From the NCBI GenBank assembly GCA_018700215.1, contig JABIST010000347.1, forward strand, positions 1 to 10,539: a stretch of DNA of 10,539 bases. Reading direction: 5' to 3'. The position numbers were made by a program, and so were the translations under genes. Shown here one piece after another: positions 1 through 6,416 of the stretch (position 1 is its first letter; each line of letters begins with the position of its first letter). The notes under the pieces are model-generated. The model searched no databases and had not been told where the DNA came from. It was given only the letters and a program-made list of their open reading frames with translations. This DNA comes from Dehalococcoidia bacterium (lineage in GTDB: Bacteria; Chloroflexota; Dehalococcoidia; UBA2979).

Positions 1-67
1 GCGCGAACCTCGATCGTTCGGGCGTAGGCGACGTAGCGATGGGTGCGGGTTCGACGGGGTCGGGCAC
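1..67 (-). CDS. Possible N-terminus of a leftward gene (partial, GTG start)
   Basis: A GTG at 67-65 on the minus strand opens a frame that stays open to the left edge (22 codons, product beginning VPDPVEPAPIATSPTPERSR). An AAGGA sequence lies 5 bases before the GTG. The 17 bases before it match the 17 bases before the ThDP-enzyme start at 5315 at 14 positions, including CGGAAGC at the 5' end and CCCCC next to the start codon. That is the main reason to take the start seriously. The Pro/Ala-rich N-terminus resembles no family I can name. It would be divergent from the acyl-CoA dehydrogenase at 207. With so little coding sequence visible, chance openness in GC-rich DNA is a real alternative. 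Confidence 0.3.
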   Translation of the reverse strand, partial: MPDPVEPAPIATSPTPERSRFA

Positions 68-206
68 GGGGGTCCTTGCTTCCGCCGAACGGTTCGTCGA
101 TCGTGCGGGTGCCTGATTTGGAGGATACGCGGCGGCCCGCGCAGGCTGGAAGTATGCGCGCGAAGTAGGATGTGCGCTGGCGCGATTGCCGATCAGGAGG
201 AACTGG
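68..206. promoter_or_regulatory. Leader and possible divergent promoter region before the first acyl-CoA dehydrogenase
   Basis: This non-coding stretch separates the possible leftward start at 67 from the ATG at 207. TAGGAT at 166-171 fits a TANNNT -10 element and would give a leader of about 30 bases, but I see no convincing -35 box. TATCCT on the minus strand (127-122) could serve the leftward gene. AGGAGG at 195-200, 6 bases before ATG 207, is a strong ribosome binding site and decides that start over the upstream TTG at 186. The promoter calls are weak; the ribosome binding site is clear. Confidence 0.35.
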
Positions 207-1376
207 ATGGACTTTGCGTGGAGTGGGGAGCAGGACGGCTTCCGGGAGCAGGTGCGGTCGTTCATCCAGGAGCATTGGAGCGAGGGTGCTCGGATGCGGG
301 AGGACCTAGAGCGGCCGGAGCGGGTGAAGGAGTACCAGAAGCGGCTGGCGGACGCGGGCTGGCTGACGATGGCGTGGCCGGAGGAGTACGGCGGCGGGGG
401 TGCGAGCTACATCGAGCAGATGATCTTCGCGGAGGAGTCGACGTTCGCGCAGGCGCCGACGGGCGGGCAGGGGGCGGACCGGCTGGGGCCGGCGCTGATT
501 CTGTTCGGGAATGAGGAGCAGCGGCGGGAGCATTTGCCGAAGATCGCGCAGGCGGAGACGAACTGGTGCCAGGGGTACTCGGAGCCGGGGTCGGGGTCGG
601 ACCTGGCGAGCTTGCAGACGCGGGCGGTGCGTGACGGCGACGACTATGTGATCAACGGGCAGAAAATCTGGACGTCTGGTGCGCAGCATGCGGATTGGAT
701 TCATGTGCTGACGCGGACGGACCCTGATGCGCCGAAGCATCGTGGGATTTCGTACTTCATGCTGCGGATGGATACGCCGGGGATTTCGCTGCGGCCGATT
801 GTGCAGATGACGGATGAGGCGGGGTTCAACGAGACGTTTTTCGAGGACGTGCGGGTGCCGGCCGCGAACATGATCGGCGAGGAGAATCGCGGCTGGTATG
901 TGAGCGCGACGACGCTGGACTTCGAGCGCTCGGGGATCAATCGGATGGCGGAGGCGGTGCCGATTTACGATCGGCTACTGGCGCACTCGAAGGCGGCGGA
1001 TAGCGCGGGGACGGGGCGTCGGGTGATCGACACGGCGATCAACCGGCAGCACCTGGCGGACACGGCGATTGAGATCAACGTGGCGCGGTTGCTGGGGTAT
1101 CGGGTGTCGTGGATGCAGTCGATGGACCTGGTGCCGAACCACGAATCATCGATCTCGAAGCTGTTTGGGACGGAGCTGCAGCAGCGGAACGCGCGGCACG
1201 GGATCAACATGCTGGGCCTCGGTGGTCAGTTGCGGCCGGGGCAGTCACAGGCGCCGATGGGCGGGGAGCTGTGTTACGCGTACATGGCAACGGTGTCGCG
1301 GACGATTGCGGCGGGGACGAGCGAGATTCAGCGGAACATCATTGCGACACGGGGGCTGGGTTTGCCGCGGGGCTAG
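207..1376 (+). CDS. Acyl-CoA dehydrogenase family protein
   Basis: FAD-dependent acyl-CoA dehydrogenase, 389 residues, normal for the family; such enzymes introduce an alpha,beta double bond into acyl-CoA thioesters. The start at 207 follows AGGAGG at 6 bases; a TTG at 186 would add 7 residues without a better site. Visible features: N-terminal helical domain (about 1-115); flavin-binding segment WCQGYSEPGSGSDLAS at about 120-135, with IWTSG at 154-158; C-terminal helical bundle ending in AAGTSEIQRNI. The Glu of the MCAD YEGT motif is Ala369 here. Glu240, in LDFERSG on the predicted helix G, lies where isovaleryl- and long-chain acyl-CoA dehydrogenases carry their catalytic base, so I infer that arrangement. 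Several steroid side-chain dehydrogenases of mycobacteria belong to the same broad group, which suggests branched or bulky substrates, unproven. It is followed after 19 bases by an acetyltransferase gene, probably co-transcribed. Confidence 0.93.
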   Translation: MDFAWSGEQDGFREQVRSFIQEHWSEGARMREDLERPERVKEYQKRLADAGWLTMAWPEEYGGGGASYIEQMIFAEESTFAQAPTGGQGADRLGPALILFGNEEQRREHLPKIAQAETNWCQGYSEPGSGSDLASLQTRAVRDGDDYVINGQKIWTSGAQHADWIHVLTRTDPDAPKHRGISYFMLRMDTPGISLRPIVQMTDEAGFNETFFEDVRVPAANMIGEENRGWYVSATTLDFERSGINRMAEAVPIYDRLLAHSKAADSAGTGRRVIDTAINRQHLADTAIEINVARLLGYRVSWMQSMDLVPNHESSISKLFGTELQQRNARHGINMLGLGGQLRPGQSQAPMGGELCYAYMATVSRTIAAGTSEIQRNIIATRGLGLPRG

Positions 1377-1395
1377 CGAGGTACAGGGGGCGATC

Positions 1396-1971
1396 ATGGC
1401 TGGGGAGCTGCACCCGGGGTTGCGGATTGCGGTGGGCGATGGGATCGAGCTGCGGCCGTGGCGGCTGGAGGATGCGGAGCTGCTGTATGTGACGGTGGAG
1501 GCGAACCGGGAGCGGCTGGAGGAGTGGTTGCCATGGCCGTCGGCGATTCAGTCGGCCTCGGACGAGGCGGCGTTTATTCGGCAGACGCACGATTGGATGC
1601 GCGAGGGGACTGGCCTCGGATGTGCGATCACGGTGGATCGCGATCTGGCGGGCGGGATCGGTCTGCACAAGATCGATTCGATTAACCGGAGCGCGGAGAT
1701 CGGGTACTGGCTGGTGGAGGGGTTCGTCGGGCGTGGGGTGATGTCGAGGTCGACGCAGGCGCTGACTTCGTTTGCGTTCGAAGAGCTTGCGATGCATCGG
1801 GTGGTGATTCGCGCAGCGACGGGGAACGCACGGAGTCGGGCGATTCCGATGCGGCTGGGGTACACGCACGAGGGGACTGAGCGCGGTTCGCAGGTGTTGA
1901 ACGGGGAGTCCATCGATATCGAGGCGTACTCGATGCTGTCGACGGAGTGGGCCCCTTCGGGGCTCTCCTGA
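1396..1971 (+). CDS. GNAT-family N-acetyltransferase, RimJ/RimL type
   Basis: A 191-residue GCN5-related acetyltransferase of the RimJ/RimL branch, whose known members acetylate N-termini of ribosomal proteins but whose homologs have varied targets. ATG 1396 is chosen because family homology begins with ELRPW (18-22) and because it sits 19 bases after the preceding stop; the frame is open further upstream only as an antisense-like shadow. The N-terminal motif RLEDAELLYVTVEANRERLEEWLPW (about 23-47) is typical of the branch. The acetyl-CoA pyrophosphate loop is FVGRGVMS at 110-117, followed by the helix ending FAFEELAMHRV, and the N144/S147 pair precedes RLGY. The ribosome binding site is weak (GGGGG at 1386-1390). 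The last codons contain a 5-bp hairpin (1951-1963). Substrate unknown. Confidence 0.9.
   Translation: MAGELHPGLRIAVGDGIELRPWRLEDAELLYVTVEANRERLEEWLPWPSAIQSASDEAAFIRQTHDWMREGTGLGCAITVDRDLAGGIGLHKIDSINRSAEIGYWLVEGFVGRGVMSRSTQALTSFAFEELAMHRVVIRAATGNARSRAIPMRLGYTHEGTERGSQVLNGESIDIEAYSMLSTEWAPSGLS
1950..1963 (+). terminator. Short GC hairpin at the 3' end of the acetyltransferase gene
   Basis: GCCCC (1951-1955), loop TTC, GGGGC (1959-1963) forms a 5-bp hairpin within the last codons. The core can also be drawn as a C(UUCG)G tetraloop. No T-tract follows (TCTCCTGACAC), so it is not a canonical Rho-independent terminator; it may pause polymerase or protect the 3' end. The 13-base word GGCCCCTTCGGGG is repeated exactly at 3534-3546. 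Confidence 0.35.
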
Positions 1972-2020
1972 CACTTCGGGCCTGCTGATGATTGTTGGTG
2001 GCTGGGCTGGGAGAGATGGG

Positions 2021-2060
2021 CTGAATTATAACTATAAAACTAGGAATATAGTTGACAGGG
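2021..2060 (+). promoter_or_regulatory. AT-rich dyad upstream of the ArsR-type regulator, candidate operator/promoter
   Basis: AACTATA at 2030-2036 and TATAGTT at 2047-2053 form a perfect 7-bp inverted repeat around a 10-base spacer, giving about 17 bp between half-site centres. The surrounding stretch is far more AT-rich than anything else in the window. A TATAGT hexamer (2047-2052) in the right half could be a -10 box, so a protein bound to the dyad would block it. TTGACA at 2052-2057 is a perfect -35 hexamer, but no good -10 follows at 16-18 bases. ArsR/SmtB dimers are known to bind AT-rich imperfect dyads over their own promoters; that this regulator does so here is inference. Confidence 0.5.
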
Positions 2061-2086
2061 CGACGCGCCTTTGGGAAGCTCTGGTT

Positions 2087-2410
2087 ATGAAGGCCAACGA
2101 AGTTGCGGTTGCGATGGATGCCCTGGGACATGAGGCGCGGTTGGAGATTTTCCGCGCGCTGGTGCGAGCCGGGAGATCCGGTCTGACCGTCTCCGAGATC
2201 CAACGGCGGCTGGGTGGCATGCCGCGTTCGACGCTGGCACATCATTTGCAGAAGTTGGTGATGGCGCGGCTTTCGCTTCAGGAGAAGGTGGGGGCGAGCG
2301 TTGTCACTCGCGCGAACTTCGAGGCGATGCGGTCCGTGGTGACGTACCTCAGCGATGAGTGCTGCGTGGACGAAGCGGCGGACGCGGGGACGCAGCCCGG
2401 GGTGGCGTAG
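2087..2410 (+). CDS. ArsR/SmtB-type winged helix-turn-helix regulator
   Basis: A 107-residue transcriptional regulator of the ArsR-like winged-helix class. MDALGHEARLEIFRALVRAG (10-29) is the usual opening helix pair, and TVSEIQRRLGGMPRSTLAHHLQKL (34-57) is the helix-turn-helix with the recognition helix. The end carries YLSDECC, a Glu-Cys-Cys pattern seen in many members whose ligand is not established. The alpha-3 Cys-x-Cys metal box of classical arsenic/cadmium sensors is absent, so it is probably not a conventional metal sensor; Cys92-Cys93 could be a redox or metal site. ATG 2087 is preferred to the in-frame ATG at 1988 because conservation starts there, GGGAAG lies 8 bases upstream, and the extension would cover the AT-rich dyad. 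It precedes a flavin monooxygenase gene by 53 bp, suggesting local control of that gene. Confidence 0.87.
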   Translation: MKANEVAVAMDALGHEARLEIFRALVRAGRSGLTVSEIQRRLGGMPRSTLAHHLQKLVMARLSLQEKVGASVVTRANFEAMRSVVTYLSDECCVDEAADAGTQPGVA

Positions 2411-2463
2411 GCCGGGGGGCATAGGCGACCGGTCAATTCGATCAGGAATTCGCAGGAGGAACG

Positions 2464-3534
2464 ATGCGTTTCAGTCTGTTCATGCAGCCGTTGCATGCGT
2501 TGGGAGAGAATCCGACGCTGGCGTTGGAGCGCGACCTGGAGTCGATCGAGTGGTGGGACGCCCTCGGGTATGACGAGGTGTTCATCGGGGAGCATCACTC
2601 TTCGGGGTGGGAGACGATTGCGTCGCCGGCGATCATGATCGCGGCGGCGGCGGCTCGGACGAAGCGGATCATGCTGGGGAGTGGGGTGGTGCCGCTGGGG
2701 CTGCATCACCCGCTGTATGTGGCGGACGAGTATGTGCTGCTGGACCACCTGACTCGAGGGCGGGTGATCCTCGGCGTTGGTGCGGGCGGCGGGCTTCCGA
2801 GCGACCCATATGTGGTGGGTGTGGAGCCCGAGGAGTTGCAGCCGCGATTTGCGGCAGCGTTCGACGCGATGATGCGGCTGTTCGAGAGTACGGAGCCGTA
2901 CAGCGTGGAGACGGAGTGGTTCCGCCTGCGGGAAGCGGTGTTGCAGTTGCGACCGTACACAAGCCCGACGCTGCCGCTTGCCGTGGTGACGGGGAAGAAT
3001 CCGGAGACGCTGGCGAAGATTGGGCGGCACGGGGCGACGTGGCTGACGGCGTTGCCCCCATCGGAGATTCCGGAGGCGTGGGAGCACGTTGAGCGCGGTG
3101 CATCGGAGGCTGGGCGGACGGCGGACCGAGGGCAGATCCGGCAGAACGTGATCATGCATATCGCGGAGTCGAAGCAGCAGGCGCTGGATGAGGCGCGCGA
3201 GGGTGCGGCACAGGAGCAGTTCGATTTCTCGGTGGCGACGATGGGGCGGCCCGCGCCGGACATCGAGCGGTCGCAGTGGATCGATGTGATGGCTCAGGCG
3301 CCGACGGTGGTGGTGGGGACCGCGGACGAGGCGGTGGAGAAGATCCGGGCGATTGAGGAGGCGAGTGGCGGCATCGGTGGGTTGATGCTCATGAGCAAGG
3401 AGTGGGCGTCGCGGGATGCGACGCGACGGAGCTGGGAGCTGATCGCGCGGCATGTGATGCCGGAGTTCCAGGGCTCGGTTGAGGGGTTGCGGGTGGCCGC
3501 GGACGTTGCCCGGCGGGCGACCTCTTCGAAATAG
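2464..3534 (+). CDS. LLM-class flavin-dependent monooxygenase, limonene monooxygenase (LimB)-like
   Basis: A 356-residue luciferase-like (bacterial luciferase fold, TIM barrel) flavin-dependent oxidoreductase that would use reduced FMN or F420 from a separate reductase to oxidise an organic substrate. AGGAGG (2454-2459), 4 bases before ATG 2464, sets the start. The N-terminus MRFSLFMQPLHALGENPTLALERDLE, the segment GYDEVFIGEHHSSGWE (35-50) and LLDHLTRGRV (92-101) are the pattern I associate with limonene 1,2-monooxygenase-type proteins. E43-H44-H45 lies where luciferase alpha chains carry their EHH; His44 is functionally important in LuxA. GVGAGGGLPSD (104-114) is a phosphate-binding-like loop. 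Length is normal. The neighbouring ArsR-type regulator suggests induction by substrate or stress. The terpene substrate is not established; alkane, sulfonate or other monooxygenase activity is equally possible. Confidence 0.9.
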   Translation: MRFSLFMQPLHALGENPTLALERDLESIEWWDALGYDEVFIGEHHSSGWETIASPAIMIAAAAARTKRIMLGSGVVPLGLHHPLYVADEYVLLDHLTRGRVILGVGAGGGLPSDPYVVGVEPEELQPRFAAAFDAMMRLFESTEPYSVETEWFRLREAVLQLRPYTSPTLPLAVVTGKNPETLAKIGRHGATWLTALPPSEIPEAWEHVERGASEAGRTADRGQIRQNVIMHIAESKQQALDEAREGAAQEQFDFSVATMGRPAPDIERSQWIDVMAQAPTVVVGTADEAVEKIRAIEEASGGIGGLMLMSKEWASRDATRRSWELIARHVMPEFQGSVEGLRVAADVARRATSSK

Positions 3535-3549
3535 GCCCCTTCGGGGTTT
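3534..3549 (+). terminator. Hairpin with short T-run directly after the monooxygenase stop
   Basis: CCCC (3536-3539), loop TTC, GGGG (3543-3546) is followed by TTT. It begins at the last base of the stop codon and has the same 13-base word as 1950-1962. It is short for a terminator on its own; the longer hairpin at 3623-3650 is a stronger candidate. Confidence 0.4.
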
Positions 3550-3622
3550 GGTTGACCGTTCCGGCCTGTCTGCGGTGCGCTTGAGCTGGGGTCGTTGCTG
3601 GTTCGTCGAATGTGAGCGCTCA

Positions 3623-3660
3623 AAGGGGCCTGCCAGATGGCGGGCCTCTTCGTTTCATTG
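3623..3660. terminator. Bidirectional terminator candidate between convergent genes
   Basis: A 12-bp stem pairs 3623-3634 with 3639-3650 around the loop AGAT, with two G-U wobbles and no bulge. On the plus strand it continues TCTTCGTTTCATT, an interrupted T-tract; on the minus strand the arm ends in CCCCTTT. It sits between the ends of two converging genes (3534 and 3678), which fits transcription termination from both sides. A separate 10-bp perfect palindrome TGAGCGCTCA (3613-3622) abuts it. Confidence 0.6.
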
Positions 3661-3677
3661 GCCTCGGATGTCGCGGG

Positions 3678-5315
3678 TTAGCGCTGGAAGCGGGAGCGGC
3701 GGCCTTCCATGTCTGAGTGGACATCGATGAGGACGGTTTCGCCGTTGGCGTTGTGCTGCTGGGCGGCTTTGAGGGCGTCGGCGAGTTCGTCGCCGGTGGT
3801 GACGGTGATGCCGGTGGCGCCCATGCCTTCGGCGATCTTGGCGTAGTCGCCGATCATGTGGGAGACGCCGTACTGCTCTCGGGCGGTGGGGAAGCCGCCG
3901 GGGTAGGTGGCCATGCCGCCGTTGTTGAGGAGGACGGTGGTGATGGCGGCGCCGGAGCGGGCGGCGGTTTCGAGGTCCGTGCCGGACATGCCGAATGCGC
4001 CATCGCCCATGAGGTTGAGGCAGAACTTGTCCGGGTTCGCCATCTTGGCGCCGATCATGAGCGGGATGCCGAAGCCGAGATGGGTGGTCTTGCCCCAGCC
4101 GATGTAGCTGTGGGGCGTGGTGGCGTTGAAGAAGGGGATGATGGAGTCACGCGGGGCGCCGGCATCGTGGGTGACCATGCTGTTTTCGAGGTCGAGGTTT
4201 TCGTTGATCTCGTGGATGACGCGGTAGGTGTTGAGCGGCTGCTCGTCCGAGTGGAGTAGCGGCGCCCACTCATCGAGCCAGGCGGCGCGGATGGTGGCGA
4301 TCTCGGCGGCGACGGCTGAGGAGTCGCGGGGGCCGCCGATCAGGGCCTTCACTTCGTCGATGAGGGCCTGGAGGGTGAGCTTGGTGTCGCCGACGAGGCC
4401 GATGTCGATGACTTCGTCCTTGCCGATCTCGTCGGGGTTGTTGGTGTTCTGGATGAGGGAGGCCTGCGCGGGGATGGCCTGCGCGTAGCCGGTGCGGGTG
4501 AGGCTGGAGCCGAGCGCGATCATGACGTCACAGGTGCTGAGCCACTCGTGGGCGGGGCCGGTGGTGGCGCCGCTGCCGGCGCCGAGGGCGAGCGGGTGGC
4601 GCTCATCGATGGCGGACTTGCCTTGCATGGTGGTGAAGACGGGGGCGGCGAGGAGTTCGGCGAGTTCGCGCAGCTCCTCGGTGGCGCGGGAGAAGAGGAC
4701 GCCGCCGCCGGCCCAGAGGAGGGGGCGGTTGGCATCGACGAGCTTCTTGGCGGCGGCCTTGATGTCGCTGGCTGCGGGGACGTGGGTGGCGACGGTGGGG
4801 GAGTGGTAGTCGTCGAGGGTGTTGGGGGTGTCGGCAGCCAGTACGTCGGCGGCGAGCTCGACGACCATGGGGCCGGGCGTGCCGTTGCGGAGGCCGGCGA
4901 AGGCGCGGCGCATGACGGTGGCGACCTGGTCGGGTTGGTAGACGGTCTCGACGTGCTTCACGAGACCTCGGTAGTTCTCTTTGATGCTGTAGTTGGGGCG
5001 GACATCGAGCCAGTTGAGCGGGACGCCGCCGGGCAGGAAGAGGATCGGGATATTGTCTGCGGCGGCCTGGGCGATGCCGCCGAGGGAGTTTTCGGCACCG
5101 GCCTGATTCTGGACGGCGACGACGCCGAATCGCTGGCGGTCGCTGGTGCGGCTGAAGCCATCGGCGGCCATGACGGCGCCTCGTTCGTGTCGGAAGGCGA
5201 TGGGGCGGATGCCCTCTTTGGCGACGGCTTCGATGAGGGGGTTGGAGGGGAAGCAGGAGATCCACTCGACGCCTTCGCGCTTGAGGATCTTGGCGATGAG
5301 TTCGTTGCCGTCCAT
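3678..5315 (-). CDS. Thiamine diphosphate-dependent enzyme, acetolactate synthase/benzoylformate decarboxylase-like
   Basis: A 545-residue ThDP enzyme with the three-domain layout of the acetolactate synthase/decarboxylase superfamily. The N-terminal Pyr domain (about 1-170) has the catalytic Glu44 in FRHERGAVMAADG, which protonates the ThDP aminopyrimidine in this superfamily. The central domain (about 190-330) contains LLWAGGGVLFSRATEELREL. The C-terminal PP domain has the cofactor motif GDG at 437-439 and NN at 464-465, the expected spacing. ATG 5315 is chosen because conservation begins at MDGNELIAKIL; the frame stays open 56 codons further upstream, but that stretch is Pro/Ser/Arg-rich and reads like non-coding GC-rich DNA. 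The closest type I recall is the uncharacterised group of ThDP-requiring proteins related to acetolactate synthase. Reaction and substrate cannot be fixed; decarboxylation or carboligation of a 2-oxo acid is likely. Last gene of the leftward block. Confidence 0.88.
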   Translation of the reverse strand: MDGNELIAKILKREGVEWISCFPSNPLIEAVAKEGIRPIAFRHERGAVMAADGFSRTSDRQRFGVVAVQNQAGAENSLGGIAQAAADNIPILFLPGGVPLNWLDVRPNYSIKENYRGLVKHVETVYQPDQVATVMRRAFAGLRNGTPGPMVVELAADVLAADTPNTLDDYHSPTVATHVPAASDIKAAAKKLVDANRPLLWAGGGVLFSRATEELRELAELLAAPVFTTMQGKSAIDERHPLALGAGSGATTGPAHEWLSTCDVMIALGSSLTRTGYAQAIPAQASLIQNTNNPDEIGKDEVIDIGLVGDTKLTLQALIDEVKALIGGPRDSSAVAAEIATIRAAWLDEWAPLLHSDEQPLNTYRVIHEINENLDLENSMVTHDAGAPRDSIIPFFNATTPHSYIGWGKTTHLGFGIPLMIGAKMANPDKFCLNLMGDGAFGMSGTDLETAARSGAAITTVLLNNGGMATYPGGFPTAREQYGVSHMIGDYAKIAEGMGATGITVTTGDELADALKAAQQHNANGETVLIDVHSDMEGRRSRFQR

Positions 5316-5445
5316 GGGGGAGCTCGCTTCCGGGTACGGAGGTGGTTGGCGGCTCCTCGGAGGGAGCGCGGCTGCATTGTAGGGGGAGTGGGGGCGGAGG
5401 GACCGCGCGGTGGGGGGCAGTCGGACGGTGGGGGAGCGCCAGGGA
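5316..5445 (-). promoter_or_regulatory. Leader of the ThDP-enzyme gene with a possible -10 box
   Basis: This 130-base gap upstream of the ThDP gene contains TACAAT on the minus strand (5381-5376), close to a consensus -10 and about 60 bases before the start codon. The -35 position reads GGTCCC, which is not convincing. Just before the start is CGGAAGCGAGCTCCCCC (minus strand, 5332-5316), near-identical to the bases before the GTG at 67. An internal promoter here would let the ThDP gene be expressed apart from the genes upstream. Confidence 0.3.
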
Positions 5446-6375
5446 TCAGTCTCGGGGTTGGAGTGGTGGGTGGGGCATCGCACGGTCGCGCATCATCAGC
5501 GCGTGAGTTGAGAGTCCGCGAGCTAGCCACGCAATGGTCTCAAAGTCCTCCTGTGCGAAAGGATGGATGCGAGAACGGGGACCTGCTGGCGCGAAGTGAT
5601 GTAGCGTTCCGCGGATCTTGACCAGCATTTCGAGAGTTCCAAGAGCATCGGACTCGCATTCGTACTCCTGGTAGTGGCTGTCGATTGAATCCCAGTGGGT
5701 CAGGGTCGCGCGGCCTTGGACGAGCGTTCGCTCGGTGATGTCCTTGAGCTCTGCGCTGGATTGAAGGGCATCAGTGAGGGCGCGTGCACCTGACCTTCCG
5801 GGCGCGAAGAGACCTTCAATGATGAAGAAGAAGTTATAGAAGGCTTGGATGTAGCGCTGGTCCAGATACTCGTTAGTGGCCTCGCGCCAGAACGTCTTTA
5901 GCCCGACGAGCTCGCCGAAATCTCTCTTCCGGACAGTGAGTTGGTGCAGGTTGTCCGGTGTGATCGTTGTCTCGCGTCTCTCATGCTCCGAGTGGTGCTG
6001 AGATTTGCGCACCGGTACGAGTTCTTCCTCGGCGGAGGTCTCAGGTACTCGCTCGGATACGACCGTCTGCCACTCGACTGCCTCGAGCGCACCATGCACC
6101 GAGAGCGCGAGATGAGCCTCGACTTCTTGGAGCATTCGCAACAGGCGATCGTGCACTTTCGAGTCGAAGAAGAGTTCGAAGGTAGCGGGCTCCTCGGCCG
6201 TTGCCGATCTGATTTCTGAACGGAAGGTATGGGGGTCGACGACCGTCTCGACCGTGATTGCTGTCAGAGCACCATCAGTGGAGACATACGTGTAGCGGAT
6301 ACCGTCATCGTCGATCCTTGTTGTGGAGTCGAGCCTGATCCGACCGCGGACATTGGCTCTGAGACGGTAACGCAT
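5446..6375 (-). CDS. Hypothetical protein with HEPN-like C-terminal half (possibly MauJ-like)
   Basis: A 309-residue soluble protein with no signal peptide or membrane segment. ATG 6375 follows GGAG (minus strand, 6384-6381) at 5 bases. The first 110 residues look like a beta-rich domain (alternating hydrophobics, e.g. IRYTYVSTDGALTAITVETV). Residues 115-150 are charged and probably a linker. From about 160 the protein is helical: RYIQAFYNFFFIIEGLF (174-190), then LVKIRGTLHHFAP (251-263), where R255 and H260 form an R-x4-H pattern like that of HEPN-domain proteins. The RGxLHH pattern recalls proteins annotated as MauJ-like (methylamine utilisation), but I see no other mau gene, so I give no function. 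Base composition is distinct: sampled lines are near 53-65% G+C with little or opposite G-over-C skew, whereas its neighbours are G-rich on the plus strand. That suggests recent acquisition. It lies 41 bp after the acetyltransferase stop. Confidence 0.8.
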   Translation of the reverse strand: MRYRLRANVRGRIRLDSTTRIDDDGIRYTYVSTDGALTAITVETVVDPHTFRSEIRSATAEEPATFELFFDSKVHDRLLRMLQEVEAHLALSVHGALEAVEWQTVVSERVPETSAEEELVPVRKSQHHSEHERRETTITPDNLHQLTVRKRDFGELVGLKTFWREATNEYLDQRYIQAFYNFFFIIEGLFAPGRSGARALTDALQSSAELKDITERTLVQGRATLTHWDSIDSHYQEYECESDALGTLEMLVKIRGTLHHFAPAGPRSRIHPFAQEDFETIAWLARGLSTHALMMRDRAMPHPPLQPRD

Positions 6376-6386
6376 CGCTTCTCCGG

Positions 6387-6398
6387 TTCGGGCCCGAA
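6387..6398. promoter_or_regulatory. 12-bp perfect palindrome before the HEPN-like gene
   Basis: TTCGGGCCCGAA is a perfect inverted repeat in the 41-bp gap between the acetyltransferase stop and the HEPN-like gene, ending 12 bases from the ATG at 6375 and next to its ribosome binding site. A TAATCT hexamer on the minus strand (6407-6402) could be a -10 box, putting the palindrome at the transcription start. It could be an operator, or a small hairpin in mRNA; neither is proven. Confidence 0.3.
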
Positions 6399-6416
6399 GT
6401 CAGATTACTCCGTTCT

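Noticed and set aside
1988..2086. N-terminal extension of the ArsR-type regulator from ATG 1988
   Set aside because: It would translate through the AT-rich dyad and adds residues not typical of the family.
2641..2656. GCGGCGGCGGCGG run as a simple repeat
   Set aside because: It encodes the Ala-rich helix of the monooxygenase (IAAAAARTK); ordinary for a high-GC gene.
5316..5483. 56-codon N-terminal extension of the ThDP enzyme
   Set aside because: Pro/Ser/Arg-rich, outside the family's usual start, overlaps the neighbouring gene's stop, and contains the likely promoter.
4548..5621. 357-residue plus-strand ORF antisense to the ThDP enzyme
   Set aside because: Gly/Ala/Glu/Asp-rich reading with no domain, opposite a gene with clear ThDP motifs; it is explained by the strand skew.
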